Part shown: positions 53,518 to 64,000 of the stretch, in pieces | Layout of the letters: the number at the start of each line of letters is the position of its first letter | Numbering within the stretch: position 1 is the first letter of the stretch | Source: Oscheius dolichura | Taxonomy: Eukaryota; Nematoda; Chromadorea; Rhabditida; Rhabditidae | Direction of reading: 5' to 3' | Length of the DNA stretch: 64,000 bases | Assembly: GCA_932521035.1 (NCBI GenBank) | Contig: OW051494.1 | Coordinates: 10,154,001 to 10,218,000 of the forward strand | The notes under the pieces: model-generated | What the model was told of the DNA's origin: nothing | The model's input: only the letters and a program-made list of their open reading frames with translations | Databases searched by the model: none | Position numbers and translations under genes: made by a program

Positions 53518-53912
53518 AATAGGTAGAAATGAATATAAACATGGATTTATAGAACTTTCGGTTGCCACAGTTAGACAGTCGTGTAGGCCGTGGCTCTCTT
53601 AAACCGTTAGTTTTGCCTCCGAGGTTGTCTTCTCCATTTAGCGGCCAACAGAGTTCATTGCCGATTAGTAGAGTTCATCAGGGGTAAGGTGTGATAAGCT
53701 TCACCGCAGAAATGGCCCTGTCATACCTGCCTTTCCTTTTTATAAAGTAGAAAATCCCCCTTTTGATCGAATAGATTCTTTCCTCTTTGATATTTCCATC
53801 TTTCCAGCGTCCAAAAACTTTTTTTGCAGATCCGTCCCTCCCGTGCTTATCACTCATTACGTTCATTATAATCAATTACTTCAAACGGAGCCGCCGGTCT
53901 CTATCAGTCGAC

Positions 53913-54970
53913 ATGTTGTCGTCCCAAGAAATTCAACAAACACTGCCGCTTCCGCCATGCCCGCCAAGCTATTCGGTTAGTTCAGTCACAGTCAGAACAA
54001 AATGAAATCTGCTCAGCAAATTTCATCACGTCGTCAGACCGTTTCTACCAGGCCGCCAAGGCCACCAAGCTATGAGGTAAGCCACGATTGAATAACCAAC
54101 GGGCTACACACCCAAATTGTTTAAAAGATACACTTTCTAACTTCTATTTGGGTTACTGTAGCCTTTGGGTAAATAATAAGACTGCCAGCTGGTTCCGGTT
54201 TAGAAAGTCCCACTTTGGAGAGGCGCGCACCAATTTTTGTTTTTCTTGGGGAAAGGCTCTATAAATTCGTTGCAGTATGCCAAATGCTGCAATTCCCTTT
54301 CCAACAATTTGTCGTACCGATATTTACATTTACATTTACATTTTTTTTTGCAGATATGACAGACTTAAAATCAAGTTCAGGATACCATAAGTCTAGAAAA
54401 CATCGAGCCGGCCGCCGGAAACCAGACTTCCTCTTCGGATATGAGGCCAGCCGCCCCTCCTCCTTCGGAAGCTGAACCCAGTACTTCTTCAGGCGACTCT
54501 CCCTCTTCAACAGCTAGAGAGGAGACGTTTCTTGACTTTCCTGAAGATTATTGGACCTCTCAATTGAATACAGTTGATCCTAGGAGTCCAAGCTCGTTAA
54601 GCTTGATAGCCACCTGTGGGGTCAGTTCATATGCAGCTACAGTATCCTATATTCGAGAATTTTGACCAGCAATAGGGTCTTTTTGTTCCCTTGAGTCATT
54701 TTCCCATTTCAGGCCCCTTCGGAGCATTCCTTCCGGGTAAAAAGCAGTAAAAGAGTGGCCATCTGGAAGACGACTCTGAGCTACGGTACTTATATCTGTG
54801 CCATTCTGGTGCTCCTCATCCTCTATACCGTATTCCTCGTCTTTGTTTGTCGATCTCTCAATGTTGTTACTATTATAATGGTTACTGTACTATACCTCGG
54901 TGTTGGCTTCCTCATCTGGGTCTGTTATTTAGTCCTAAAAGCTATATTAGAGAGACTATGGAAGGAATAA
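53913..54970 (+). CDS. Pro-Tyr exon-module two-pass membrane protein 4
   Basis: Exons 53913-53975, 54017-54076, 54381-54620 and 54713-54970, all phase 0, give 206 residues. Module 1 ends LPPCPPSYS, module 2 ends RPPRPPSYE. Exon 3 is an acidic/Ser-Pro linker (DTISLENIEPAAGNQTS...) with FLDFPEDYW. Exon 4 has a basic entry (VKSSKRVAIWK) and two spans (YICAILVLLILYTVFLVFVC; VTVLYLGVGFLIWVCYLVL). The same architecture as its three sisters, with an extra exon junction before the membrane part. Confidence 0.75.
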
Positions 54971-55185
54971 AGACGTCTCACGGGTAATCTGATCATTTTC
55001 TTTTTTAAATAAGAAGAGTCTGCCGCCGGCTAATTATCTGTTCCATGAGTAGTTTTATTCGTCAGCGCGTCAGAACAAGATGATCGATCTCCTCCTCTGC
55101 CGTTCCCTGTAATCATCCTAAATTATAACCAGCTTCTCCGCCAACATCTTGAAGAAGAAATCATCCCTCCTCCCTTTCCGGCAAA

Positions 55186-55482
55186 ATGAACTCCTCTCTA
55201 CTCAACGGTACACTCGATTTTGAAATAGACCTACAGTATATTGAAGACCGCGATTATGTTCTCTATTGTGCTGGGATATTCCTATTCGGGCTGGTATTTA
55301 TTCTGATCTGCCTCGCCTTCGTTGTCTTTTGTGAGCGACGAGCAATAAGACGAGAATATCTGGCCAATATCTACAATCCAGCCCAGTTTGATGCCCTTTT
55401 CGCAAAATATGGAGCAATTGGACCGATCTGTCAGGTGGAAACGCGCGAGAATGAGGAAGGTGAACAAGTAACGACATTGTAA
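55186..55482 (+). CDS. Single-exon single-pass membrane protein
   Basis: 98 residues. The N-terminus has two sequons (NSS, NGT) and is acidic (FEIDLQYIEDRDY). A long membrane span follows (YCAGIFLFGLVFILICLAFV), then a basic patch (CERRAIRREYLAN) and an acidic tail ending EEGEQVTTL, a possible PDZ-type C-terminus (T-T-L). AATAAAG follows at 55528. Family not recognised. Confidence 0.6.
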   Translation: MNSSLLNGTLDFEIDLQYIEDRDYVLYCAGIFLFGLVFILICLAFVVFCERRAIRREYLANIYNPAQFDALFAKYGAIGPICQVETRENEEGEQVTTL

Positions 55483-55727
55483 GACCAACTTCAATATATT
55501 GTTTCTGTATATTACCGTAGTTCAAACAAAATAAAGACTTTTTATTGAGTGTATAAAATTGTAACAAAAAATAATGGTCTCCGGGACGTTTTTCCCTGTA
55601 AAAAAGGAAATTCCAGTGGGCCATTCCACCGCCTTTTCCTCCTTTCTATCGCCTTTCCCCTTTATCTTACTGTATTATCTATTTCAGTCTTTCATATATC
55701 AAGAGTTCCATTCTTTTTTCTCAAATA

Positions 55728-56178
55728 TTCTACATGAAATCTCATCAAAGGAGACCAATGTTCAGCTCTCTAGACCGAAATCCTGGTTTTTTAAGTTTTT
55801 TTTCGCTAGCAAATTATGAAGCAAATTATGCGTGGTTCGATTTGGTTACTCTAAAAACAAAGGTTACTAGTTGCGACGAGATCTTTCGATGGGCATTAAT
55901 ATCTCTCTACGATAAAATCTAATTTTCGTGTCTAAAAAGCTCCCTCGTAAGCCTAAGCTAAGCCTAAATAGCGAATATCTCGAGACTGGACAGTCGGATT
56001 TCCGTACACTAAAACAAAAGTTGTTAGCTACACCGAGAGCTATCGATTGCTACTAATGATGTAATCGTATTTTCCGATATTTGAAAACGGGTGTCGGAAA
56101 GGCCTTCTTTCCGGGATTAAAAACCAGGAATACGGTCTAGAGAGCTGAAAATTGGTCTCCCTCTATGAAAATTTACGT
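55728..56178. repeat. Degenerate palindromic repeat unit
   Basis: End segments are inverted copies (GGAGACCAATGTTCAGCTCTC and, inverted, GAGAGCTGAAAATTGGTCTCC). The interior holds two direct, diverged copies of a CTAAAACAAAAGTTGTTAGC-like block at about 55850 and 56009. A degenerate GCCTAA run (nematode telomere word) lies at about 55950-55967. Non-coding. Confidence 0.5.
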
Positions 56179-57032
56179 AGAATATTATACAAAAAGGAGC
56201 GGAGCGTGAAAGGAGAAGAATAACCTGATGTAACTCACTTATTGCTCAACCTATAATATCTGTTATTTCAGTCCTGCATATATTAGGACCTGTTCCCCTT
56301 TAAAGCGGAGGGCACCGCTCGTCTGAAACTGTTTCCTAAATAGGATGAAAGACAACCTTGGTGAGTACTATTTATTCACTTTAAAATAGAATAAAAGTAT
56401 CTTACAGGAAATTGATTAGCACTGTGGATATATCCGATGTAGGGGCCCTCCAGTTAGCTGCAATTTGAACAATAATTGTGAAGCCTAAAGAGGATATCGA
56501 CCACTTCACTAGACTGATGAACAGGGTTCGTATCTGCATTTACTAGTTTGAGTTTTATTTTCAGCCCGAGCTCTACAGCGATTCCCCATATTAAACTGTT
56601 AGCCAGACCTTCCATGTCAGAGTCAAGAGTCAACTCTGTTATACAACCGCGAGCTCCCAGCGAAGCTTACTTATATTATTGAGAATGGATTCGTTTCATT
56701 TGGATTTGTCTAGGCGATTTCGTTGTACTTATTCTGAATTCAAATAATAATGTATAAAAAAATAAATATCCTGTAAAAATCGAGCCGCTGCAGTTGAATC
56801 CATCGAAAGAGCAGTAAAAGTATCCCTCTATTACTTTAGATTAATAGGAAATATTCTGAAAGATAGCTGATCTTGTAGAGAAAAATCTGGACTACATTTT
56901 GACACCAACAGCGTTTAGTAAAATGCTAGAAATCCAATAATTTATCGAGATTAAACGTTTATTCGCGGTTTTAACGGCAAAGGGGGTAGAAAACGGCTAA
57001 ATTTTGAATATTTTATTAATTTTTTCATGGTT
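56179..57032. other. Intergenic
   Basis: AT-rich; no gene that I can support downstream of the lectin gene. Confidence 0.4.
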
Positions 57033-59145
57033 CTATGCACAAATAGAGGTTCTTTTTACTGGAAATTGGCAGATGAAGCCTTTAGCGACAAGATTAGTAA
57101 CGTCTTGTTGAAGAGTCGAGATCCAGAAGGAGGTATCCAACTGGAGGACGGCTCGTTGGTTTTCCTTGACCAGAGGGACTGAAATCCCATTTTTTAACCA
57201 ATTTTTTTAAAATAAAACTAACAGGTAACGTTAGGTAACGTCAGCCAATTTGTGTAGGAGCCGTCAGAACCGTTATCCCACGCGAAATTCCCGTTTAAAT
57301 CGGAGCCGTAGCCGAGAGGAACAGCATTTCCGACCTGGAAGTCTGAAAAATGGCTTTTAGGGCGGGAAAAACGATGAAATGATGAGGAAATAAAGGAAAA
57401 GCGTGCCCCGCGGGGAATTAAAAAGGAAATGCAAAAATTCGAGGAATCGGGATGTTTTTAAAGTAAAAAAAAGCAAAAAGGGATGACGAGAGTGGGATTC
57501 GAACCCACGCCTCCGAGGAGACTGGTGCCTAAAACCAGCGCCTTAGACCGCTCGGCCATCTCGCCGCGGTGAGACCTGATTCGAAACACGTCGACCACTG
57601 GGTGGCGCGGGCAATGCGGGAGGGCGATATGTAAACATTGAGTATAATGGCTAATTTAAAAGTCGGGAAGCTGACCTTTAGCCGCTAGGAGAACTTCTAG
57701 GTTCTTCCCAATTCCATCAGCAATGGGTAGGGAGCCTCCAAGGCTCTCACAAGCCGCTTTGGTGAAAGGAATACCATTATAGGAATTCGGATTACCATAG
57801 AACCAGCTAAAATATCATTTAAAACAAGTAAAATGAGGAAAAACTAACGAATTAGTCCAAAACCCGTAGTAAAGCCCATATTTTTCGGCTTTTTGGAGGA
57901 ATGGAAGAGGTGGTTTCAGCCCAGAAGAGACAGGAACGTCATTTTCACAAGGAGGAAGCTGAAAATGTGTTTATACTAAAGAAAATAAGGTCCTGGAAGG
58001 AAAATATGGGAATAATGTAAAGGTCTGGGGGAGATAATAGCCGGTAAAACGAGTTATGGCAGAGAATGGCGTTCATAACCCTCCCCAACCAGCCACGCTT
58101 TCGGCCCATGTAGTATAGTGGTTAGTACTCCACGTTGTGGCCGTGGCGACGCTGGTTCGATTCCAGCCATGGGCAACTTTCTTTTGCTTTTTTTATTTTC
58201 ACTTTTTAACGGCTGGAATGTTCTTTTTGTCCTTCTTTCTTCTTTTCTGGCCGGTTGCTTTCATGAATTAGCTCAAAAATACTGTTTTCCTATCAGTTTA
58301 GCAATTGTATCGCATTTTCTACGCCAAAAATGGAGATTGCTGTCATTTCGGCCATTTCTCCTCAAGAAATTTAGTTTTTTCCTCACCTCACAGACGAAAT
58401 TGTTTACCACGTTGATATCATCCGTAGACACTATCCATTTTCCAAAATTCAAGGCGTTCTTGATGTCCGTAGGGTCAGAATTCATCAAGGCGACTCTTTT
58501 CCCTTCTACTCCGCTGATTGCTGGAATATTTCTCATTTTATATAAAGTTAAACGTTATTTTACATTGAAAATTAGTGTACTGTACGCTGGAGCCGTCAAT
58601 ATTTGCTACTTTTCCATCGTCACTGAAATATGTGCCGAGGAAGACATTTCCAGGAGGGAGAAGCCTAGCAGCGGCTGGAATAGTAACTTTCCCGGGCGTT
58701 TTTCTACCGCACCTTTGTAAATAAAGTCGTTTTCTTCTTTGCTATTAATCGAAGCGAGATGACCACCCAAATATTGGCATATACTGTCAGCTGAAGTCCA
58801 TTGAGCCTTTAATCTGGAAGTTGAATACTGGTCGACACTATTAAGGCGCGACGATAACGTGGCGAGATGGCCGAGTGGTCTAAGGCGCTGGTTTTAGGCA
58901 CCAGTCTCCTAGGAGGCGTGGGTTCGAATCCCACTCTCGTCAACTTTCTTTTTGCTTTTTTTTGCTCTTACTTCCCTACCCGAAGTACCTATTTCCAAGT
59001 TCCCAGATAGTTTTAAAACCCTCAAAAAAATAAAAACTCACTTGGAGACCAAATAGCATTGCTCAGTTGGTTCAAAATAACTGGATCCGAAAGGACAGCC
59101 AGCCTGGGTCAGAGTAAATACAGTTAGGAAGTAGAAAAGAAGCAT
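57033..59145 (-). CDS. Secreted protein with two C-type lectin-like domains
   Basis: Minus strand, eight exons (59145-59042, 58813-58713, 58674-58564, 58520-58387, 57958-57849, 57806-57676, 57342-57223, 57178-57033) join in phase into 318 residues. A signal peptide (MLLFYFLTVFTLTQAG) is followed by domain 1 from CPFGSSYFEPTEQCYLVS through ADSICQYLGGHLASINSKEE to NNFVCE. Domain 2 runs from LPPCENDVP through AACESLGGSLPIADG and WDNGSDGSYTNW to KGFICQFP. Domain 2 keeps the DG.Y.NW core; domain 1 is weaker. No clear EPN/QPD plus WND calcium-sugar set is visible, so sugar binding is unsure. Nematode clec genes often have this two-domain form and many respond to infection. Three tRNA genes sit inside introns 1, 4 and 6. 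Confidence 0.9.
57484..57565 (-). tRNA. tRNA-Leu (TAG)
   Basis: An 82-nt class II tRNA, minus strand, starting GGCGAGATGGCCGAGCGG. Anticodon loop TTTAGGC (TAG), long variable arm TCTCCTCGGAGG, T arm GTGGGTTCGAATCCCAC. It lies in intron 6 of the lectin gene, on the same strand. Confidence 0.96.
58104..58175 (+). tRNA. tRNA-His (GTG)
   Basis: 72 nt, starting GCCCATGTAGTATAGTGG. Anticodon loop TTGTGGC (GTG), T arm GCTGGTTCGATTCCAGC, acceptor end CATGGGC(A). It lies in intron 4 of the lectin gene, on the opposite strand. Confidence 0.96.
58861..58942 (+). tRNA. tRNA-Leu (TAG), second copy
   Basis: 82 nt, the same as the copy at 57484 except for a few bases in the D arm and variable arm (GAGTGG; TCCTAGGAGG). 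It lies in intron 1 of the lectin gene, on the opposite strand. It forms an inverted pair with 57484. Confidence 0.96.
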
Positions 59146-61339
<2,194 letters not shown>

Positions 61340-61629
61340 AGAATGTGGAGGAGAGCCCCCTCGTCAGTAGTAGTTTCGTTGTCTTGGTCCCCCAATACAT
61401 CCTCCTCCCCCGCTACGTTTGATACTCGTCTCGTCTCCCCCATTGTTCATTGTGCCCCTTTTCACAGGCAATGATATTTTTCCACTCTTTATAATATTCT
61501 TATCATTAAATGATACAAACGGTTCCACACAAATAAATCCTTGTTTTCTATTTTTGCAGAAGAGTACCGGAGCTGGAGATTGTTTCTGAAAATGAAGGGC
61601 TGGAGTGGTTAACAAGGTTTTGGTTACCT

Positions 61630-62831
61630 TCACGGGCAAGTTGGTGGCATATTGTATACATTGCACACGCAGTCCCCCAGCCCATTGCAGGTTCCTCCTC
61701 CCTGAAAATATTTTCCACGATTTACAGATAGTAACTCACACAGCGAATGCAATAGATCATGTCACAGTACTGCACTGAGCAAGTCAGACTACGAAGTTCA
61801 TCGTCTCCAGAATCGGTAATGTTGTTTGTGAAGGGGGGTCTAGGGGAGGATCCACCAGTAGGAAGGGGGCTTCCGCTGGGCTTAGGAGACGATCCACCAG
61901 TTGGCTTGGGAGATCCAGTTCCTACTGGGGCGGCACGACGCTGGCGAGGAGCTCCAGTGGATCCCTGAGGAGCGCCGGAAGATCCTTGAGCAGCAGCAGC
62001 ACCGGTAGATCCTTGAGGTGCTCCGGAAGCTTCAGTGGGAGCTCCAGAGGCACCAGAAGGAGCAGCAGAAGATGCAGCAACGGCGGCACGGCGAACTCTG
62101 GGGGCTCCAGTTGATCCTTGAGGAGCGCCGGAAGACCCTTGGTCAGCGGCAGCACCGGTAGATCCCTGAGGAGCTCCAGAGGCACCAGAAGGAGCAGCAG
62201 ATAATCCAGCAGAAGCAGAACGGCGAACTCTAGGAGCTCCAGTGGTGGGAGGTGGGCTTCCAGGGCTTCCAGATGGCTGAGGAGACGATCCTCCGGTAGG
62301 GAGAGGGCTTCCAGATGGCTTGGGAGATCCAGTCGGAACAGGGGAAGAACCGCCATTGGGAGCAGCACGACGCTGGCGAGGAGCACCAGTGGATCCAGCG
62401 GGTTGGCTAGAAGCTCCAGAAGCCTGGCCAGTTACTCCAGCTTGCCCAGCAGATCCAGTGGATCCAGAGGGAGCAGCAGATGATCCAGCAGCGGCGGCAC
62501 GACGAACTCTAGGGGCTCCAGTGGTTGGTGGAGGGCTTCCAGGGCTTCCAGATGGCTGAGGGGAGGATCCACCAGTAGGGAGTGGGCTTCCAGATGGCTT
62601 GGGAGATCCAGAGGCTCCTGTGGGCTGGGGAGAGCTTCCTCCAGTTGGGACGGGAGAAGATCCGGCGGGGGCAGCACGACGTTGACGAGGGGCTCCAGTG
62701 GTCGGTGGAGGGCTTCCAGGGCTTCCAGATGGCGAGCCAGAGGCTCCAGTGGGCTGTGGGGACGATCCCTTGGGAGAGGCTTGAGCCAGGGCAGCGCCCA
62801 TGATGAGAACCGCAAGTGTGAGGCGAAGCAT
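61630..62831 (-). CDS. Secreted Ser/Pro/Gly repeat precursor with furin sites and Cys-rich end
   Basis: Minus strand, exons 62831-61740 and 61701-61630, phase 0, 387 residues. The start is set by a TTTTCAG acceptor three bases before the ATG. Signal peptide (MLRLTLAVLIMGAALAQA). The next 300 or so residues are tandem degenerate units of GGSSPQPSGSPGSPPPTTGA type, punctuated six times by GAPRQRR or GAPRVRR, exact furin-type RxRR sites each followed by Ala/Ser-rich sequence. The C-terminus is a compact module with eight Cys: LTCSVQYCDMIYCIRC then GGGTCNGLGDCVCNVY and a last Cys. It is likely processed into several mucin-like peptides plus one disulfide-rich peptide. No family named; the C..C...GGGTC.....CVC order is defensin-like only loosely. 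Repeat shadows fill other frames. Confidence 0.75.
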
Positions 62832-63717
62832 TATCTGAAAATCCAATTATTGTATTGGAAAATCGAAGAAGAGAGGAGGGAAGAGGAGGAAGTAGCGATG
62901 ATTCCTGCTCTGACCGGGGGGCTTTTATAGCGCGGGGCCCTTTCTGTTTGACAACGGCAGTCATGTTCTACATCCCCAGTTGAACCAACAAATATAGCCC
63001 GGGAATCTATGAACAAAGTCTGTAAAAAAACATTTCGAACAAATATTCCTCTGCTTCACGTGTGGTTTATTCAGCCGGGCCGAAGTAGGTCATGTTGAAA
63101 AGTACTGTACAAACAGAATAGACAAAATGATGCCGATCTAGCTACTGGATACTTGGCTGAAGATCGAGAATAAAAATTAAAACTTTGGTCACTTATTTTG
63201 AGAAAGAAAACTAAACCAGCGGCCAGAATCTCTACTTCTCCACTTCCGTGGATCTATCATAGACCACCGGAAAGAGCTCTTCGAGATCTACAAGATGCCA
63301 TTTTTATCTCCCCCAGAATGAATTTCTGGCACCTATTTCGATTTGAAATAGGCCCTATACTAACCATCCCCAGCAGTCTCAATTGAGTTATCTCCTCCCG
63401 GGACTGATGGAGGAGCCACGGACCGAAATCTTGACTCGAATGGAAGTCTGATAGCTCGTTGGAATCGTCAGCTCGAGACGATTAAAAAAAATGGAAGATT
63501 TGAATTTTCAAAATATCCTCCCCAGGATCCTCGAGGGCTGGAGGCTTGGAAATCGCCTGTTTAAGCCGAGTGTTGTACTTTTTTCACAACCATAGCCACG
63601 ATGATCAGATAGAGAGTAGTTTTTAAAAAAATAGAGGAGAAAATAATTAGAAACGGTCAAAGTTCCCGCCGCGATTTGAGTAAAATTTCAACAACAAAAC
63701 GTGTTCCTTGTCGGGGG
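62832..63717. other. Intergenic with direct repeat copy 2
   Basis: 63233-63476 is the second copy of the 250-bp direct repeat. Nothing else is seen. Confidence 0.5.
63233..63476 (+). repeat. 250-bp direct repeat, copy 2
   Basis: Partner of 59791-60041, same orientation. Confidence 0.85.
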
Positions 63718-64000
63718 ATGAAAACTAGCCGTGATCCGTCATTTTTCTTCGCGATTTTCGTCAAATTATCGGGATTATCTCCCGAAAACGAGCTGGCAGC
63801 GACTGTTTTTGCTATTCTTCTCCTCTACCCATTCCTCTCCTCAGTTTTCACTTTAAAGAAAAAGAAGGGAGTAAAAGTGGAAATTGAACCGTTCCGCACG
63901 AGTACCGATAGGAGAATTGGATCCGGGCTTTCCCTCCTTTTCCAGATCGGACGGACTTTCTCGCATCATTGCACATCGTAGAGGGCATGGTCCACCGATT
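63718..64000 (+). CDS. Partial membrane-protein gene at the window edge
   Basis: Exon 1 63718-63901 (MKTSRDPSFFFAIFVKLSG, then ELAATVFAILLLYPFLSSVF and a Lys-rich stop-transfer KKKKGVKVEIEPF). A 44-bp intron (GTACCG/TTCCAG) joins in phase to 63946 onwards (NRTDFLASLHIVEGMVHR), which runs off the window. Read unspliced, the frame stops at 63981. Family not recognised. Confidence 0.4.

Noticed and set aside
61922-62815. Leu-rich minus-strand frames of 127-154 residues
   Set aside because: They are alternate-frame reads of the Ser/Pro/Gly repeat precursor; repeats keep all frames open.

Overview
The window looks like a gene-dense piece of a nematode nuclear genome, probably a rhabditid close to Caenorhabditis. 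The evidence is: introns mostly 38-80 bp that end in TTTTCAG; about 15 genes with an unpaired 3' splice site 0-11 bases before the ATG, as expected for spliced-leader trans-splicing; frequent CTACAGTAAC / TACTGTAG words; a two-domain C-type lectin gene; a katanin p60/MEI-1-like AAA ATPase; a divergent PP1-type phosphatase; a piece resembling the TTBK-like kinases that are expanded in nematodes; and five ordinary eukaryotic tRNA genes. Gene models were spliced by eye, checking reading phase across every junction. There is no transcript support. The species and the spliced leader were not identified.

Layout. 0-5.4 kb: small membrane-protein genes among hairpin repeats. 5.9-7.6 kb: the 11-exon AAA ATPase (minus). 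8-10.9 kb: one small membrane gene (plus) facing a tight minus-strand run of three or four small genes. 11-15 kb: mostly repeats, a tRNA-Gln, an odd short gene with an in-frame TGA, and a membrane/coiled-coil gene. 16-21.3 kb: three small genes in repeat-rich DNA. 22.1-24.9 kb: the PP1-like phosphatase (minus). 25.7-29.6 kb: four small genes, three of them directly downstream of the same hairpin repeat. 29.5-30.5 and 40.9-41.8 kb: an inverted segmental duplication. 30.9-33.1 kb: unassigned reading frames ending in a kinase-like fragment. 34-40 kb: small membrane genes, a zinc-ribbon gene and a 1.1 kb foldback element inside an intron. 41.8-43.4 kb: an element bounded by inverted repeats. 44.7-55.5 kb: four related two-pass membrane proteins built from short phase-0 exons that each end in a PPxY/LPxY-type motif, interleaved with a pair of inverted paralogues, other small genes and a tRNA-Asp. 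57-59.1 kb: the lectin gene with three tRNA genes in its introns. 61-62.8 kb: a dynein light chain fragment and a secreted, furin-site-rich precursor ending in a cysteine module. The right edge cuts another membrane-protein gene.

The recurring theme is many tiny (40-240 aa), unrecognised genes, usually one short membrane segment encoded in exon 1 and a Pro/Tyr/Arg-rich tail in exon 2. The PP1-like, MEI-1-like and TTBK-like genes belong to families with germline or sperm members in nematodes, so a germline role for the cluster is a reasonable but unproven inference. The candidates for something not described before are the PPxY exon-module family, the promoter-proximal hairpin that has the same orientation to the gene at five small genes, and the repeat precursor with its cysteine module.
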